A stretch of DNA of 64,000 nucleotides from an uncultured Paraprevotella sp. (GTDB lineage: Bacteria; Bacteroidota; Bacteroidia; Bacteroidales; Bacteroidaceae), in contig CALULA010000001.1 of assembly GCA_944321365.1 (NCBI GenBank), positions 522,756-586,755 on the forward strand. Direction: 5' to 3'. This document shows positions 43,489 through 52,503 of this stretch, one piece after another. The position numbers and the translations under genes are program-made. Below the pieces are notes generated by a model that ran no database searches, was not told the origin of the DNA, and saw nothing but the letters and a program-made list of their open reading frames with translations. Numbering within the stretch: position 1 is the first letter of the stretch; the number at the start of each line of letters is the position of its first letter.

Positions 43489-43998
43489 ATGGCACAAATA
43501 GCAAATATATCAAATTCGTTATTCGATGGTCTTTTACCCACTTTCGGCACTCGTGGAAACAATCTTCCGGTATGGAACGAAGGACAAAAGATGTTTATCT
43601 CATCTGAGTATGAAAGCGCATCAGGCAACCGCTATTACAAAGGCTTGCGTTTTTGTGAGCAACTAGTTGTAGTTGAGACGGTAGGCCTTTACCACACGTG
43701 GACTTACATTGACGGTATTGAGATTTACGTCTTTGACGGAAGAAAACCGAAGCTGGTAGGCAAGAGACAATATGAAAAGACATTCTACAACTTAGATTTC
43801 ATCAAGAAACAGACAACCCAAATGGTGGAAGACTACCTCCAAGGGCAGATAAAGCTGCAAAACGTCAATGTGCCAGCCTTGCGCATATCCGAAGAGGCAA
43901 AGGCGGTAGTGGAACGTAGTTACAAAAGTTTCCTCTCTGATGATTTCGGGCATAATATGCAAGATATGATACCCTTGCTTTGCGCATCGAACCAATAA
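43489..43998 (+). CDS. Hypothetical protein B of a tandem paralogous pair
   Basis: This 169-residue paralogue of the preceding protein contains YESASGNRYYKGLRF, TYIDGIEIYVFDGRKPKLVGKRQYEK and VEDYLQGQIKLQNV and has a longer C-terminus. The helicase gene follows within 25 bases, so the pair and the helicase probably form one transcript. The duplication suggests a heteromer or diversification; nothing more specific can be read. Confidence 0.7.
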   Translation: MAQIANISNSLFDGLLPTFGTRGNNLPVWNEGQKMFISSEYESASGNRYYKGLRFCEQLVVVETVGLYHTWTYIDGIEIYVFDGRKPKLVGKRQYEKTFYNLDFIKKQTTQMVEDYLQGQIKLQNVNVPALRISEEAKAVVERSYKSFLSDDFGHNMQDMIPLLCASNQ

Positions 43999-44021
43999 CG
44001 AACAATAAATTCCGTGAAACA

Positions 44022-46034
44022 ATGGGAACAGTAAACAGCGAAATGACCGTCCAGCAAGAACAGGCTTACGAGCTGATACGAGACACTTACACGAGCTTCT
44101 TCCTCACCGGCAAAGCTGGTTCCGGGAAGACAACTTTCCTGCGGCGCGTGCAGAAAGAAATATACAAGAACTTCATTGTGCTTGCCCCCACGGGAGTGGC
44201 GGCCATCCTGGCCGGAGGACAGACCATCCACTCGTTCTTCGGCTTTCCACTTGAAGCCATGCCAATAGGCAGTGTCGGGAAAATAAGCCCGGAGCGTTAC
44301 AACATCATAAAGAACGTAGACACGATAATCATTGACGAAGTCTCAATGGTGCGGTGTGACATAATAGATGCCATTGATGCCACCTTACGCAGCTGCCTTT
44401 ACTCCACCGCTCCTTTCGGCGGCAAGCAAATGGTGTTCTCCGGCGACCTGTTCCAGCTTGAGCCTGTCCTCGTAGGCGAGGCCGAGAAAGCAGTCATAAG
44501 CGATAATTACCACACAGAAAAACCCTTTTTCTTCAAGGCGAAGGTGTTCGGCAGAATGCGTCTTCCGAAGATAGAGTTCAAGAAGATATTCCGCCAGGAC
44601 GACACAGCCTTCCTTGGCATACTCAACAACATCCGCAACGGCGTTGTCAGGCAAGCCAACTTGGACATGCTTAACAGCCGTGTCGGCGTGTCTGTGCCGG
44701 AAGACGACATGGTAATCACGCTTTGTTCCGTAAACAAGCGTGCCGACAGGATAAACGCCGCACGCCTTGACGAGATCAAGGAAGAGGCGTTCACTTTTGA
44801 GGGAAAAGTGGAAAAGGAGTTCGACGAGAAAAAGATGCCTGTCAGCAAACAACTCGTTCTGAAAAAAGGCGCACAGGTGATGTTTTGCCGCAATGACCCG
44901 ATGCAACGTTGGGCCAACGGCACCTTAGGCAGAGTGGCACGTTTGGATGCCGACAACGTCTACGTTACGGTGGAAGGCGGAAAAGAGTACAAGGTTGAAA
45001 AAACAGCGTGGGAGTCGACCAACTACCAGTACGACCCCGAGAAAAAGAAAGTCGAGAAGACAATCACTGGCACATACACGCAATATCCGTTGAAGCTCGC
45101 TTGGGCTATAACGATACACAAAAGCCAGGGTATGACGTTTGAAAAAATGGTACTCGACCTTAGCAGCGGTATTTTTTCAGACGGACAGCTATATGTGGCA
45201 TTGAGTAGGGTGAAGTCGCTTAGCGGACTTTACCTGTCCCGTCCCATTCTTCCATCGTATGTACGCGAAAGTAAGGAAGTCCTGTCATACGCCGAGCATT
45301 ACAACGACGAACAAGTCATAGCCAGCGAACTGGAAAAAGGGCGCAACCTGTATGAGGCCATAAAACATAAAGACAACGACACCGCCGCGCTTGGGCTATT
45401 GCGCATGAGCGCGAACAAGGCAAAAGATGGCAAGGTGAAAGATGCAGTTTATCTGCTTGGAGACATGTTCTCGGCAATGATTTCTGACGAGCACATGCTT
45501 AATTCGCTCAAAGAGCCACCAATTGTAAGCAAAGACACCTTGGCCGGAAATATGCTTAACGCCACATTCTCGCTCTATTCAGGAAAATACGTTGACGGCA
45601 TCATCTATGCGGACCGCATCGTCCGCCAAAGGCCGTGTATGGAAGCCTTGTTCGTGAAGGCGCGTTGCCTGGCGGCGTTGGGGAAATATGCAGAAGCGGA
45701 CAAGACGCATACGGAGATGGCTGAGATTCTCGGAAATCAGGCGGATGCTAAAATATATTTCGCTGTGGCAACGGTCAACGAACTCATAGGCGACCCGGGA
45801 CTCGGAATCATGCAGTCGCTTGTCAAAATGTTTCCTTATTACATGCCGGCAATCCTCAAACTGCGTATGATGATGCAAGCAAAAGACCTGAAATTGGAAG
45901 CCAAAGAAAATAGCGAGCTTGTTGATGCTTTCAACAGCGATGCACCGACAGCCGACTTCAAGGACAAACTTTCAAAGTCGGACAAGAAACAACACAAGAA
46001 CTTTATCAATATTATTTTGAAACAGGCGTTTTAG
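44022..46034 (+). CDS. PIF1/RecD-like superfamily 1 helicase with TPR-like C-terminus
   Basis: This protein of about 670 residues has Walker A LTGKAGSGKTT (GKAGSGKT at 30-37), motif Ia LAPTGVAAILAGGQTIHSFFGF, Walker B TIIIDEVSMV, motif III FSGDLFQLEPV and C-terminal motifs ITIHKSQGMTFEKMVLDL and YVALSRVKSLSGL. The last 230 residues are helical with a TPR-like look (KARCLAALGKYAEADKTHTEMAEIL). It is a 5'-3' DNA helicase type common on Bacteroidales mobile elements. The frame opens at 43980, but ATG 44022 avoids overlapping the upstream gene. Confidence 0.85.
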   Translation: MGTVNSEMTVQQEQAYELIRDTYTSFFLTGKAGSGKTTFLRRVQKEIYKNFIVLAPTGVAAILAGGQTIHSFFGFPLEAMPIGSVGKISPERYNIIKNVDTIIIDEVSMVRCDIIDAIDATLRSCLYSTAPFGGKQMVFSGDLFQLEPVLVGEAEKAVISDNYHTEKPFFFKAKVFGRMRLPKIEFKKIFRQDDTAFLGILNNIRNGVVRQANLDMLNSRVGVSVPEDDMVITLCSVNKRADRINAARLDEIKEEAFTFEGKVEKEFDEKKMPVSKQLVLKKGAQVMFCRNDPMQRWANGTLGRVARLDADNVYVTVEGGKEYKVEKTAWESTNYQYDPEKKKVEKTITGTYTQYPLKLAWAITIHKSQGMTFEKMVLDLSSGIFSDGQLYVALSRVKSLSGLYLSRPILPSYVRESKEVLSYAEHYNDEQVIASELEKGRNLYEAIKHKDNDTAALGLLRMSANKAKDGKVKDAVYLLGDMFSAMISDEHMLNSLKEPPIVSKDTLAGNMLNATFSLYSGKYVDGIIYADRIVRQRPCMEALFVKARCLAALGKYAEADKTHTEMAEILGNQADAKIYFAVATVNELIGDPGLGIMQSLVKMFPYYMPAILKLRMMMQAKDLKLEAKENSELVDAFNSDAPTADFKDKLSKSDKKQHKNFINIILKQAF

Positions 46035-46054
46035 TTGTAAGTAAAACGCCACGG

Positions 46055-46087
46055 CTGCCCCTGTTCGTGAGAATCGGGGCAGTTTTT
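46055..46087 (+). terminator. Terminator after the PIF1-like helicase gene
   Basis: CTGCCCC (46055-46061) pairs perfectly with GGGGCAG (46076-46082), followed by TTTTT (46083-46087). Confidence 0.85.
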
Positions 46088-46239
46088 CATATCCACGTTT
46101 ACCTTTTGAGAAATTATGGTATCAATGAATAGAAATTCAAAATAATATTGAACATGAACCAAGATGTTTTACATGGCGTAGGCAAAAAGATGCGCATCGC
46201 TTATTTGCAGGGAAAAAATACTCTCAGTATTGGTAGAAT

Positions 46240-46895
46240 ATGCCTACAAGCAACTTGAAAGAGGCCAAAGGATTCAGCGCATACGGACTGAATGTGACTG
46301 ATTTACGCATGATGTTACATTCTTGCCATAATCCTATTTTGAAGGCAAAGATTAAAGATTGCATCATCATGTATGAGGAAAAATCCAGAAGAAGCAGTGA
46401 GCAAAACAAACAAAGTATAGAGAAGTTGAACGACTTTCTTGAAAATGCCATGAGAGTGGGATTAAGGAGGGTGATTAGAGTCATGCGCAAAAAAGCAAGA
46501 AAAAGCAAGGACATGACCTTGAATGTCGTCTCAACACTTCTCGAAGTGGAATTTGCCAACCTTTGTGCAAAGACTACACATGACAAGCAGTTGAAAGAAG
46601 TGATTTACGAACGGAAGTCTATATTGCTTGACAAAGTAGGGCGTCGGCTTGCCGGAACAGGATGGAGATATGGATACAACGACAACTGCGGCAAGAACGC
46701 CTCTTACATTATCTACGTTTATCTACCCAATGGGGTTCAATTAATCGTGGCATAGCAATGATTACAACCTTTACAAGAAATTTCCATACATAGAAACTGA
46801 ATGGGATGGGCAAGTATGTGTGGCAAGTATGTGCCACGATGGAAAAGCTGCTGGATTATGTTGCTAAGAATTATTCATCTTTCTTTTATCCTTGA
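46240..46895 (+). pseudogene. Decayed element gene with two frameshifts
   Basis: The frame from 46240 encodes 171 residues ending ...GKNASYIIYVYLPNGVQLIVA. One base shifted, it continues SWHSNDYNLYKKFPYIETEWDGQVCV, a natural extension. A second break follows, caused by a 13-base tandem duplication (46809-46821 and 46822-46834, GGCAAGTATGTGT/C). After it the frame resumes TMEKLLDYVAKNYSSFFYP with a stop at 46893-46895. The intact ancestor would have been a soluble protein of about 210 residues, family unknown. A short frame at 46154 (MNQDVLHGVGKKMRIAYLQGK) may be its detached N-terminus. It marks the left edge of the A+T-rich cargo. Confidence 0.7.
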
Positions 46896-47015
46896 AAATC
46901 GAAACGTCTATGAATATGATGGACTGACTCCGTCAGACGGAACCAGCCCCTCATTATAAGTACACTCAGTTTGGAAATTTTAATATTCCTTATCGCAAAG
47001 TCAATTCCCTTTGAT

Positions 47016-49133
47016 TCATATTTTAATGTTTACGTCTTTATTTGCCTGACCATGGTATTGATTGTCGTAAACTTTAATCAAGATTTTTCTCCATTCCCCA
47101 TTGCCCACTTCGAGCATATAATCCAAAAAACTGGCTATCTCACCGATAGTATCCAAAAGGTCAGCATCTTTCATTCGAGGATGTTGCTTTAATAACGAAA
47201 TCTGTTTCCAGCCATCCATTATCTTGCTGAGTGAGACACCGTTAGATTCCACATTTCCGAACAAACTCTGGACCGTTTCAAAATCAAAATTTTGAAGGAA
47301 TTTCCACAGTTCTGTTGACAACGCCATGCTCATTTCATCTGTTACGGCAACTTCACTGCCATGCGATTGATAAAAAGCAAGCCCCTCACTTATCTCTTCT
47401 GATTTCTGCCTTATTGGGTCAAATGCTTGGCTGGCATCATTGGCATACATTATTGTCCAATATATCGCATTAAGGGCACCCTTTCTTTCAGTATTTTGCC
47501 ACAAGAACTTGTAAATTTCCAAGTCCAGGTCACACCACTTTTTATAGAGTGGTTTCAAGTATTCATTTTGCAAAGCCAGAGGTTCATCAACATCGGCATA
47601 AAGTTTTCTGTCATAAATGAAATGTCTGGCATCAATTTCCCTGGACTTGATTTGTTCCAAGAGGCGAAAGTCATTAAAGCCTTGGTTATATTCCAAAATC
47701 AAGTTTCTGTTAGCCTCTGTAAACGGATTTTCCACGTGTTCGGTCTTTTCCTCGTTCTCATTAGGAAAAGCGAAGCTGTGTATTCTTTTGTTTATGAATG
47801 TCGACAGGAAATAGTGTCCCAGTTGTTCTCCATAGTGGTTTGAAAAAGACTCTTCGAAATCTTTCTGGCTCATGGCCGATAGCTTTTTCAAGTCGACTGG
47901 CTGTTGCAGATTGGCGGCAATGAAACATTGGCGCATTTCTCCAACGGCGTTAAGCATTTTCAGCCCAACCAAGTCGGCAGGGTCATCTGTGTAAGTGGTT
48001 TCGTTGACGTTGACATATTGCCGAGCGTTGTCTATTCGTTCCGACAGCGAGGGATGAGTGTTCCATCCGTCCACAATGGAAATTTTAGAGAGGTACTTGG
48101 CGCTGTCTCCAATGGGGCCATCCAGCGACGTGTCTTTTTCCACAGTCAGCTTGTCGCTATTTGAAAGCTGGCCGTAAACGAAAATGTATGTTTGCCAAAA
48201 TTCCGGCACATAGTGTCCTTGTGTCAACGTGTCAGCTATCACTTTTTCGTATGTTGAATATCTGTCCGATAATGTTTCGAGCTTGCACAGTGACGAAATG
48301 AACGGTCTTGCCCCCACAACCTTGCAGGCCACGGTGTCAGCCTCGAACTCCATGTACCTGGACAGGCTTCTGTTTTCTTTCTCTATCCAATTGTAAAAAG
48401 AAATCGTTTTCTTCGTAATGAAAGAGATGGGGTAAACTGCCAGATGCTGATACCATTTGTAATCTTCTTGGCTTCTCGCTATTGCGTCTTTTTGTAACTG
48501 CTCCCTTGCATGGTCTATCATGGCACGGATAATCAGCATCAAGCGGTATGTAAGGGTGCCGAAACGCATGGACTGTTGGGAGAAATGCCCGAATTCATGG
48601 CTTAGGATGGCCTTCACTTCAGATGAGTTCATTCCGTGGAGCAGTCCTATTCCGACCATTAGGTTTCTTCCTGTGGGAAGGAAAATAGACCAGATGCTTG
48701 CCTTGTCATAGAAAACGCAGGCATTCACTTCTGGCGACAGATAGACGTGTTTGGGCATCTTGTTGCCAGTGGCATGTGCTACATTCTTAATCATCGAAAA
48801 GAGGCAGGGACAGTCGTTTTCGTCTATTTCAAACCTGTTTTCGTTTGATGTCTTAGGCGAGAAGAACAGCGGCTTTATCAGGTAGAAGCCAACTTGTATG
48901 CAGAACCACCACATGGCGGCCAAGGCTATCACTCCTACAATCAATAGCCTAACGTTTATCATCTCCAATCCTCCAAGGAAATCAGGCATTAAAATTGTCA
49001 CTAAGGCGGCACCTACAAGAAGTAAAAAACCGATTACCATCAACGCCACATAATAAATGAGGAACAATATCACCCTTATCAGTACAACTGTTCCCTCTTT
49101 CTTTATTTTATTACTTATAATTTCCGCCCTCAT
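47016..49133 (-). CDS. Membrane M48-family zinc metalloprotease with long C-terminal extension
   Basis: This 705-residue protein has two N-terminal hydrophobic hairpins (residues about 17-50 and 60-88), followed by an M48 peptidase domain with the zinc motif HEFGH (179-183, in AILSHEFGHFSQQ) and the third ligand Glu in RYMEFEADTVACKVVG. M48 enzymes include HtpX, which degrades damaged membrane proteins. The C-terminal 350 residues are helical and unlike HtpX. It is the last gene of the leftward cargo block and adds a metalloprotease to the protease set; membership in that system is inferred from position and strand. Confidence 0.85.
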   Translation of the reverse strand: MRAEIISNKIKKEGTVVLIRVILFLIYYVALMVIGFLLLVGAALVTILMPDFLGGLEMINVRLLIVGVIALAAMWWFCIQVGFYLIKPLFFSPKTSNENRFEIDENDCPCLFSMIKNVAHATGNKMPKHVYLSPEVNACVFYDKASIWSIFLPTGRNLMVGIGLLHGMNSSEVKAILSHEFGHFSQQSMRFGTLTYRLMLIIRAMIDHAREQLQKDAIARSQEDYKWYQHLAVYPISFITKKTISFYNWIEKENRSLSRYMEFEADTVACKVVGARPFISSLCKLETLSDRYSTYEKVIADTLTQGHYVPEFWQTYIFVYGQLSNSDKLTVEKDTSLDGPIGDSAKYLSKISIVDGWNTHPSLSERIDNARQYVNVNETTYTDDPADLVGLKMLNAVGEMRQCFIAANLQQPVDLKKLSAMSQKDFEESFSNHYGEQLGHYFLSTFINKRIHSFAFPNENEEKTEHVENPFTEANRNLILEYNQGFNDFRLLEQIKSREIDARHFIYDRKLYADVDEPLALQNEYLKPLYKKWCDLDLEIYKFLWQNTERKGALNAIYWTIMYANDASQAFDPIRQKSEEISEGLAFYQSHGSEVAVTDEMSMALSTELWKFLQNFDFETVQSLFGNVESNGVSLSKIMDGWKQISLLKQHPRMKDADLLDTIGEIASFLDYMLEVGNGEWRKILIKVYDNQYHGQANKDVNIKI

Positions 49134-49175
49134 CTTGTATTTAATATCGATTACTCATAAAACGTTTTTATGATA

Positions 49176-49439
49176 TTAGTATTTTTTTATTTCTTTTATA
49201 GCCCCAATAGCATTGATTCGTACCTTAAATACTTCATGACATTCTTTACAACAGTATTGATGCCATGATTTGCCCATAGCTAAATTCACACCTAAAATAC
49301 CGGGAACCCCGGTTGCCATTTGAAGAAGTGTACCTCCTACTAAACTTGCTGCCGTTTCAATACCACGAGAAAACTTGCCGTTAGTAGTTTTAGATGTGTT
49401 ATAACTGCCACAATAAGGGCATTGAACAATTGTTGCCAT
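49176..49439 (-). CDS. Small zinc-ribbon protein with Gly-rich hydrophobic centre
   Basis: This protein of about 87 residues begins MATIVQCPYCGSYNTSKTTNG, has a glycine-rich semi-hydrophobic middle (ETAASLVGGTLLQMATGVPGILGVNLAMG) and ends with a second cysteine pair (YCCKECHEVFKV). The CxxC pairs probably form one zinc ribbon; the middle could insert into or lie on a membrane. An earlier in-frame ATG (49487) gives 16 unlikely residues. Function unknown. Confidence 0.65.
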   Translation of the reverse strand: MATIVQCPYCGSYNTSKTTNGKFSRGIETAASLVGGTLLQMATGVPGILGVNLAMGKSWHQYCCKECHEVFKVRINAIGAIKEIKKY

Positions 49440-49510
49440 AATAATTTTCTTTTTAATTCGTTTATTTACTATCTTTAGATACCACAAAAGTTAATTTTGT
49501 AAATGGTAGT

Positions 49511-49762
49511 CTACAACTTTTTTTCAATTTCGTCTTTCAACTTGAGCAAGTTCGCATAATCATATTTGCAACAAGTGAGGCGAGATGTTATATCCTCAGC
49601 GATAGCACGCTTATCTGGATGCTTATCTGGATGTGCCATGACAACCAAATCTTTATACAATGTCTTAGCCTTCACCATTCCGACTACTACATTTTTACTC
49701 TCGTTTGATTTAATCAAACGTTTAAACTTTATTCGATTGATGAAACGATACAATATATTCAT
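49511..49762 (-). CDS. Mini J-domain-like protein
   Basis: This 83-residue protein has a basic helix (FINRIKFKRLIKSN) leading to AKTLYKDLVVMAHPDKHPDKRAIAEDITSRLTCCKYDYANLLKLKDEIEKKL. The HPD at residues 44-46 follows helix II of a J-domain, and a second HPDK comes immediately after. J-domain proteins recruit Hsp70 and stimulate its ATPase. This one would be a minimal, isolated J-like module. Its ATG overlaps the preceding stop by four bases. Confidence 0.65.
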   Translation of the reverse strand: MNILYRFINRIKFKRLIKSNESKNVVVGMVKAKTLYKDLVVMAHPDKHPDKRAIAEDITSRLTCCKYDYANLLKLKDEIEKKL

Positions 49763-50169
49763 TTGATAAAATATTGATTTAGGTTCGCGAAATGTTTTAA
49801 CGCATAATATTGAGATTTACCTGTGGTTTTTCCTTTTATGACAAGCGTATCAAATCCCAAGGCCATAAGTTGTCGGACGAAGGCTACGTTTTCTGTTATG
49901 TATTGAGATAATTCTTTCATCTCTGAATCCATAAGTGACATATCATTTTCAATAGTTATCTTGAACCCACTACGAAACCATAATGCACTCATTTCATGAG
50001 CATATTCACTTTTCCCTTGTGAAATAGATACTTTGCACATTCTCTCAAACTCGCCACTTGTAAAATACTCCTTAAACGCGGCATTCATTTGATTAATAAT
50101 TCTCATTCTCTCAAATGACCCATCAAGCAATGAATTGATAAGGTTGTTTATAAAATCTTTAATAGCCAT
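49759..50169 (-). CDS. Hypothetical protein
   Basis: This protein of about 136 residues begins MAIKDFINNLINSLLDGSFERMRIINQMNAAFKEYF; it is helical and soluble with no recognised family. The frame extends to 50250, but the extra 27 residues are poor and cross a perfect 12-base palindrome TCCAATATTGGA (50197-50208). That palindrome is better read as an operator upstream of the 50169 start. The stop overlaps the J-like gene (ATGA), so the two are coupled. Confidence 0.6.
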   Translation of the reverse strand: MAIKDFINNLINSLLDGSFERMRIINQMNAAFKEYFTSGEFERMCKVSISQGKSEYAHEMSALWFRSGFKITIENDMSLMDSEMKELSQYITENVAFVRQLMALGFDTLVIKGKTTGKSQYYALKHFANLNQYFIK

Positions 50170-50323
50170 AATGATATAGTTGTTTATATGTTGGACTCCA
50201 ATATTGGAATTCATTCTTATATACCCAAAACTATATATATGTAAATGCAAACAGCAAGAGAATTTTCCATATATAAATGAAAATACTCCTGCTGTTCAAT
50301 CTCAGATACAGACCTATAAAAAA

Positions 50324-51049
50324 TTAAAGGTCGTTGATTTTTTTAATTAGTTCTTTTGCGGGAAGAGAGATTTCTGAATATCCTTCATTGCGTTTTATCA
50401 TATCTTCTAGCAGTATTAGAGGCTTTTCACGATTCCCATCTTTAAGGTAAGCAATAGCAAGATTCCATGCAATATCGTCCACGTAGTTATTATATAATGA
50501 CTCCTCGCTAAGAGCTTCTTTATAAATAGAATCCAACTCTTTAATTGTAGCCGAAATCTTGATACCATTTTTCACGTTTGAAAAAAGTGCCCTAAGTTTT
50601 GATTCAATTTCGATATTTGCGTTATCTCCTCTATACCCCCCTTCAAGATCTATGTCAGCCACATAAGCATTGTATTCCGCGTTACCTAACGATACCGTTT
50701 GTTGATAATTATAATATTTATAACCACCAAAAGCCAAAGTACAAGCAATGCAAGCAGCGATGCCATATTTCATAGCCTTTGGAAATAACGAAATCAAAGT
50801 AGTTTTAATTCCTATGAGCTTTTTAAACTCTGACTTGCTTAATCCTTTTATTTGATTCACAATTTGTTGGTCATGCTCAATACCAACTTTATCCATAGAT
50901 TTTATCATTAATGCAATAATGCGGGCACGTTCCTTCTTCTCTACATCTGAAGATAATTCAGACATAAATGCAATTGCTTCTTCTTCAGACATCTGATTAC
51001 GAAGAAATTTGTCAACTTGCTGGTCGAAATACACATAATCTTTATTCAT
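50324..51049 (-). CDS. Single-pass membrane protein, probable anti-sigma factor
   Basis: This 241-residue protein has an N-terminal cytoplasmic part YFDQQVDKFLRNQMSEEEAIAFMSELSSDVEKKERARII, typical of Bacteroidetes anti-sigma proteins, then one membrane helix at residues about 93-112 (KYGIAACIACTLAFGGYKYY) and a periplasmic helical part with a TPR-like end (IAWNLAIAYLKDGNREKPLILLEDMIKRNEGYSE). It overlaps the sigma-factor gene by eight bases. The role as membrane anchor and inhibitor of that sigma factor is inferred from layout and gene order. Confidence 0.75.
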   Translation of the reverse strand: MNKDYVYFDQQVDKFLRNQMSEEEAIAFMSELSSDVEKKERARIIALMIKSMDKVGIEHDQQIVNQIKGLSKSEFKKLIGIKTTLISLFPKAMKYGIAACIACTLAFGGYKYYNYQQTVSLGNAEYNAYVADIDLEGGYRGDNANIEIESKLRALFSNVKNGIKISATIKELDSIYKEALSEESLYNNYVDDIAWNLAIAYLKDGNREKPLILLEDMIKRNEGYSEISLPAKELIKKINDL

Positions 51050-51602
51050 ACATTAATTCTTTTATTACATCGCTATAATTATCTTTCAGTCTACTCATAC
51101 ATTGACTCTTCTTTGTCTTGACAGAATTTGCATTACTGAAATTTATAATCTTAGCTATTTCTTCCATACTCATCTCATCATAATAATATGCCCAAAGAAT
51201 CTGGTTACAAGGAGTAGGTAACGATTTGATTATTTTTTCCATCGCCTGCTGTTGTCCGATTGAGAATCCACCATCTAGCCCTATTAGAGTATCAATTTTA
51301 TTAGCATTATAAGAAGCGTCATCCGCTGAATCTGTAGGTTTAGCGTCACGTATCTTTTTTAGTGCTTGAAACATACACACTTTTGTAAAATAAGTGCTGG
51401 CCTTTGAGGTCAATGATACTAATTTTCCGGCATGTATGTTTTCATACATGGCAAGGCATGAGTCTTGATACACATCCTCCGCAGCTTCTAATGAAAGAGA
51501 ATAATTCTTGCGAAGAAAAGCTATGCTTTTTTTCTGCATATGAGAGAAGAAAATGTTTAGCTCTTTGTTGTTGTGTAAAATATCATCTTTTTCGGTCTGC
51601 AT
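51042..51602 (-). CDS. Sigma-70 family (ECF-like) RNA polymerase sigma factor
   Basis: This 186-residue protein has a region 2 with helices KNYSLSLEAAEDVYQDSCLAMYENI and STYFTKVCMFQALKKIRD, and a region 4 MEKIIKSLPTPCNQILWAYYYDEMSMEEIAKIINFSNANSVKTKKSQCMSRL with the recognition helix. It lies one base after the caspase-like gene stop and overlaps the anti-sigma-like gene. It presumably directs transcription of this operon or of other envelope-response genes when released. Confidence 0.85.
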   Translation of the reverse strand: MQTEKDDILHNNKELNIFFSHMQKKSIAFLRKNYSLSLEAAEDVYQDSCLAMYENIHAGKLVSLTSKASTYFTKVCMFQALKKIRDAKPTDSADDASYNANKIDTLIGLDGGFSIGQQQAMEKIIKSLPTPCNQILWAYYYDEMSMEEIAKIINFSNANSVKTKKSQCMSRLKDNYSDVIKELMYE

Positions 51603-51603
51603 A

Positions 51604-52497
51604 TTATTTAGATGTTTCTATTACCATATTCTGCTTACGCAAACGTCTGTCATTAGTCATACTTGATTTAACATTCTCAATCCACTTATTGGTTCTGTCT
51701 ATTTTAATGTTTAGCATGGCCTGAGCAATGTAATAAGAAAGGGAACCATACCATGTGCCAGTGTTCCTATCGCGTACTTCCTTATTCTGTTGATAAGAAC
51801 GACAAGCTTCTATAAATGTTACAGGGGATTGTCCCGGTTGAGATGGTATATGAAAATAATCATTGGTTTCCTGTGTACGGTCAGGCATATACAATTTACC
51901 GGAACGTGTAAATCCTTCTCGAACGCCTCGCACATGTTCATCGTCACCACGTGAAGCCGTTCCACTATGACAAGCATCAAGTACAACATACAGTTGTCCT
52001 TTTGTGCCAATTTTAGAGCGTATTTCATTGAAATACTTTTCAAGGGTGTCATCAAGCAAATGTTTTTTGCCTTCATACACTCCCTTTTGAAATTTCATTT
52101 GGGCATCTACAGGAATGAGAGCTTCATCCCAGCCATCTGCCTCATCACCATTTAGGTCTTCAATAGGTTGGCCGTGCATGGAAAAATGAACATATACTAA
52201 ATCTCCTTTCTTACAAGTTTTAGTCAATCTGTCCAATGACTTAATAATTGCAGAGTATGTAGCTTCCGCATCTACGAGGGTTGTTATTTTAAAACCTTGT
52301 TGAGAAAACAATGGCTTAAGAAGCTTGACATCATTTGCCCCACTGATATTAGACCACCTATTGGGATCCTCTGTGGCATTTCCATAGTTGGATATTCCGA
52401 CAATTAATGCGCGTTTCTGCTGGGCAAGAGCTGCTTGATTACCCAATGTCGCTCCAACAATCGCGCTAGCTAAAAATAGTTTACTCAGTACTTTCAT
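51604..52497 (-). CDS. Exported caspase-family (C14-like) protease
   Basis: This 297-residue protein has a signal peptide (MKVLSKLFLASAIVGATLGNQAALAQ) followed by a caspase p20 fold: KRALIVGISNYGN, GANDVKLLKPLF, LVYVHFSMHGQ with catalytic H108 and LYVVLDACHSG with catalytic C176. Bacterial members (metacaspase or orthocaspase type) usually cut after basic residues. Export to the periplasm is unusual for death-type caspases, which are mostly cytosolic. It sits in a gapless operon with two CHAT proteases (seven-base gap or less) and a sigma factor (one-base gap). Confidence 0.88.
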   Translation of the reverse strand: MKVLSKLFLASAIVGATLGNQAALAQQKRALIVGISNYGNATEDPNRWSNISGANDVKLLKPLFSQQGFKITTLVDAEATYSAIIKSLDRLTKTCKKGDLVYVHFSMHGQPIEDLNGDEADGWDEALIPVDAQMKFQKGVYEGKKHLLDDTLEKYFNEIRSKIGTKGQLYVVLDACHSGTASRGDDEHVRGVREGFTRSGKLYMPDRTQETNDYFHIPSQPGQSPVTFIEACRSYQQNKEVRDRNTGTWYGSLSYYIAQAMLNIKIDRTNKWIENVKSSMTNDRRLRKQNMVIETSK

Positions 52498-52503
52498 ATA
52501 AAA

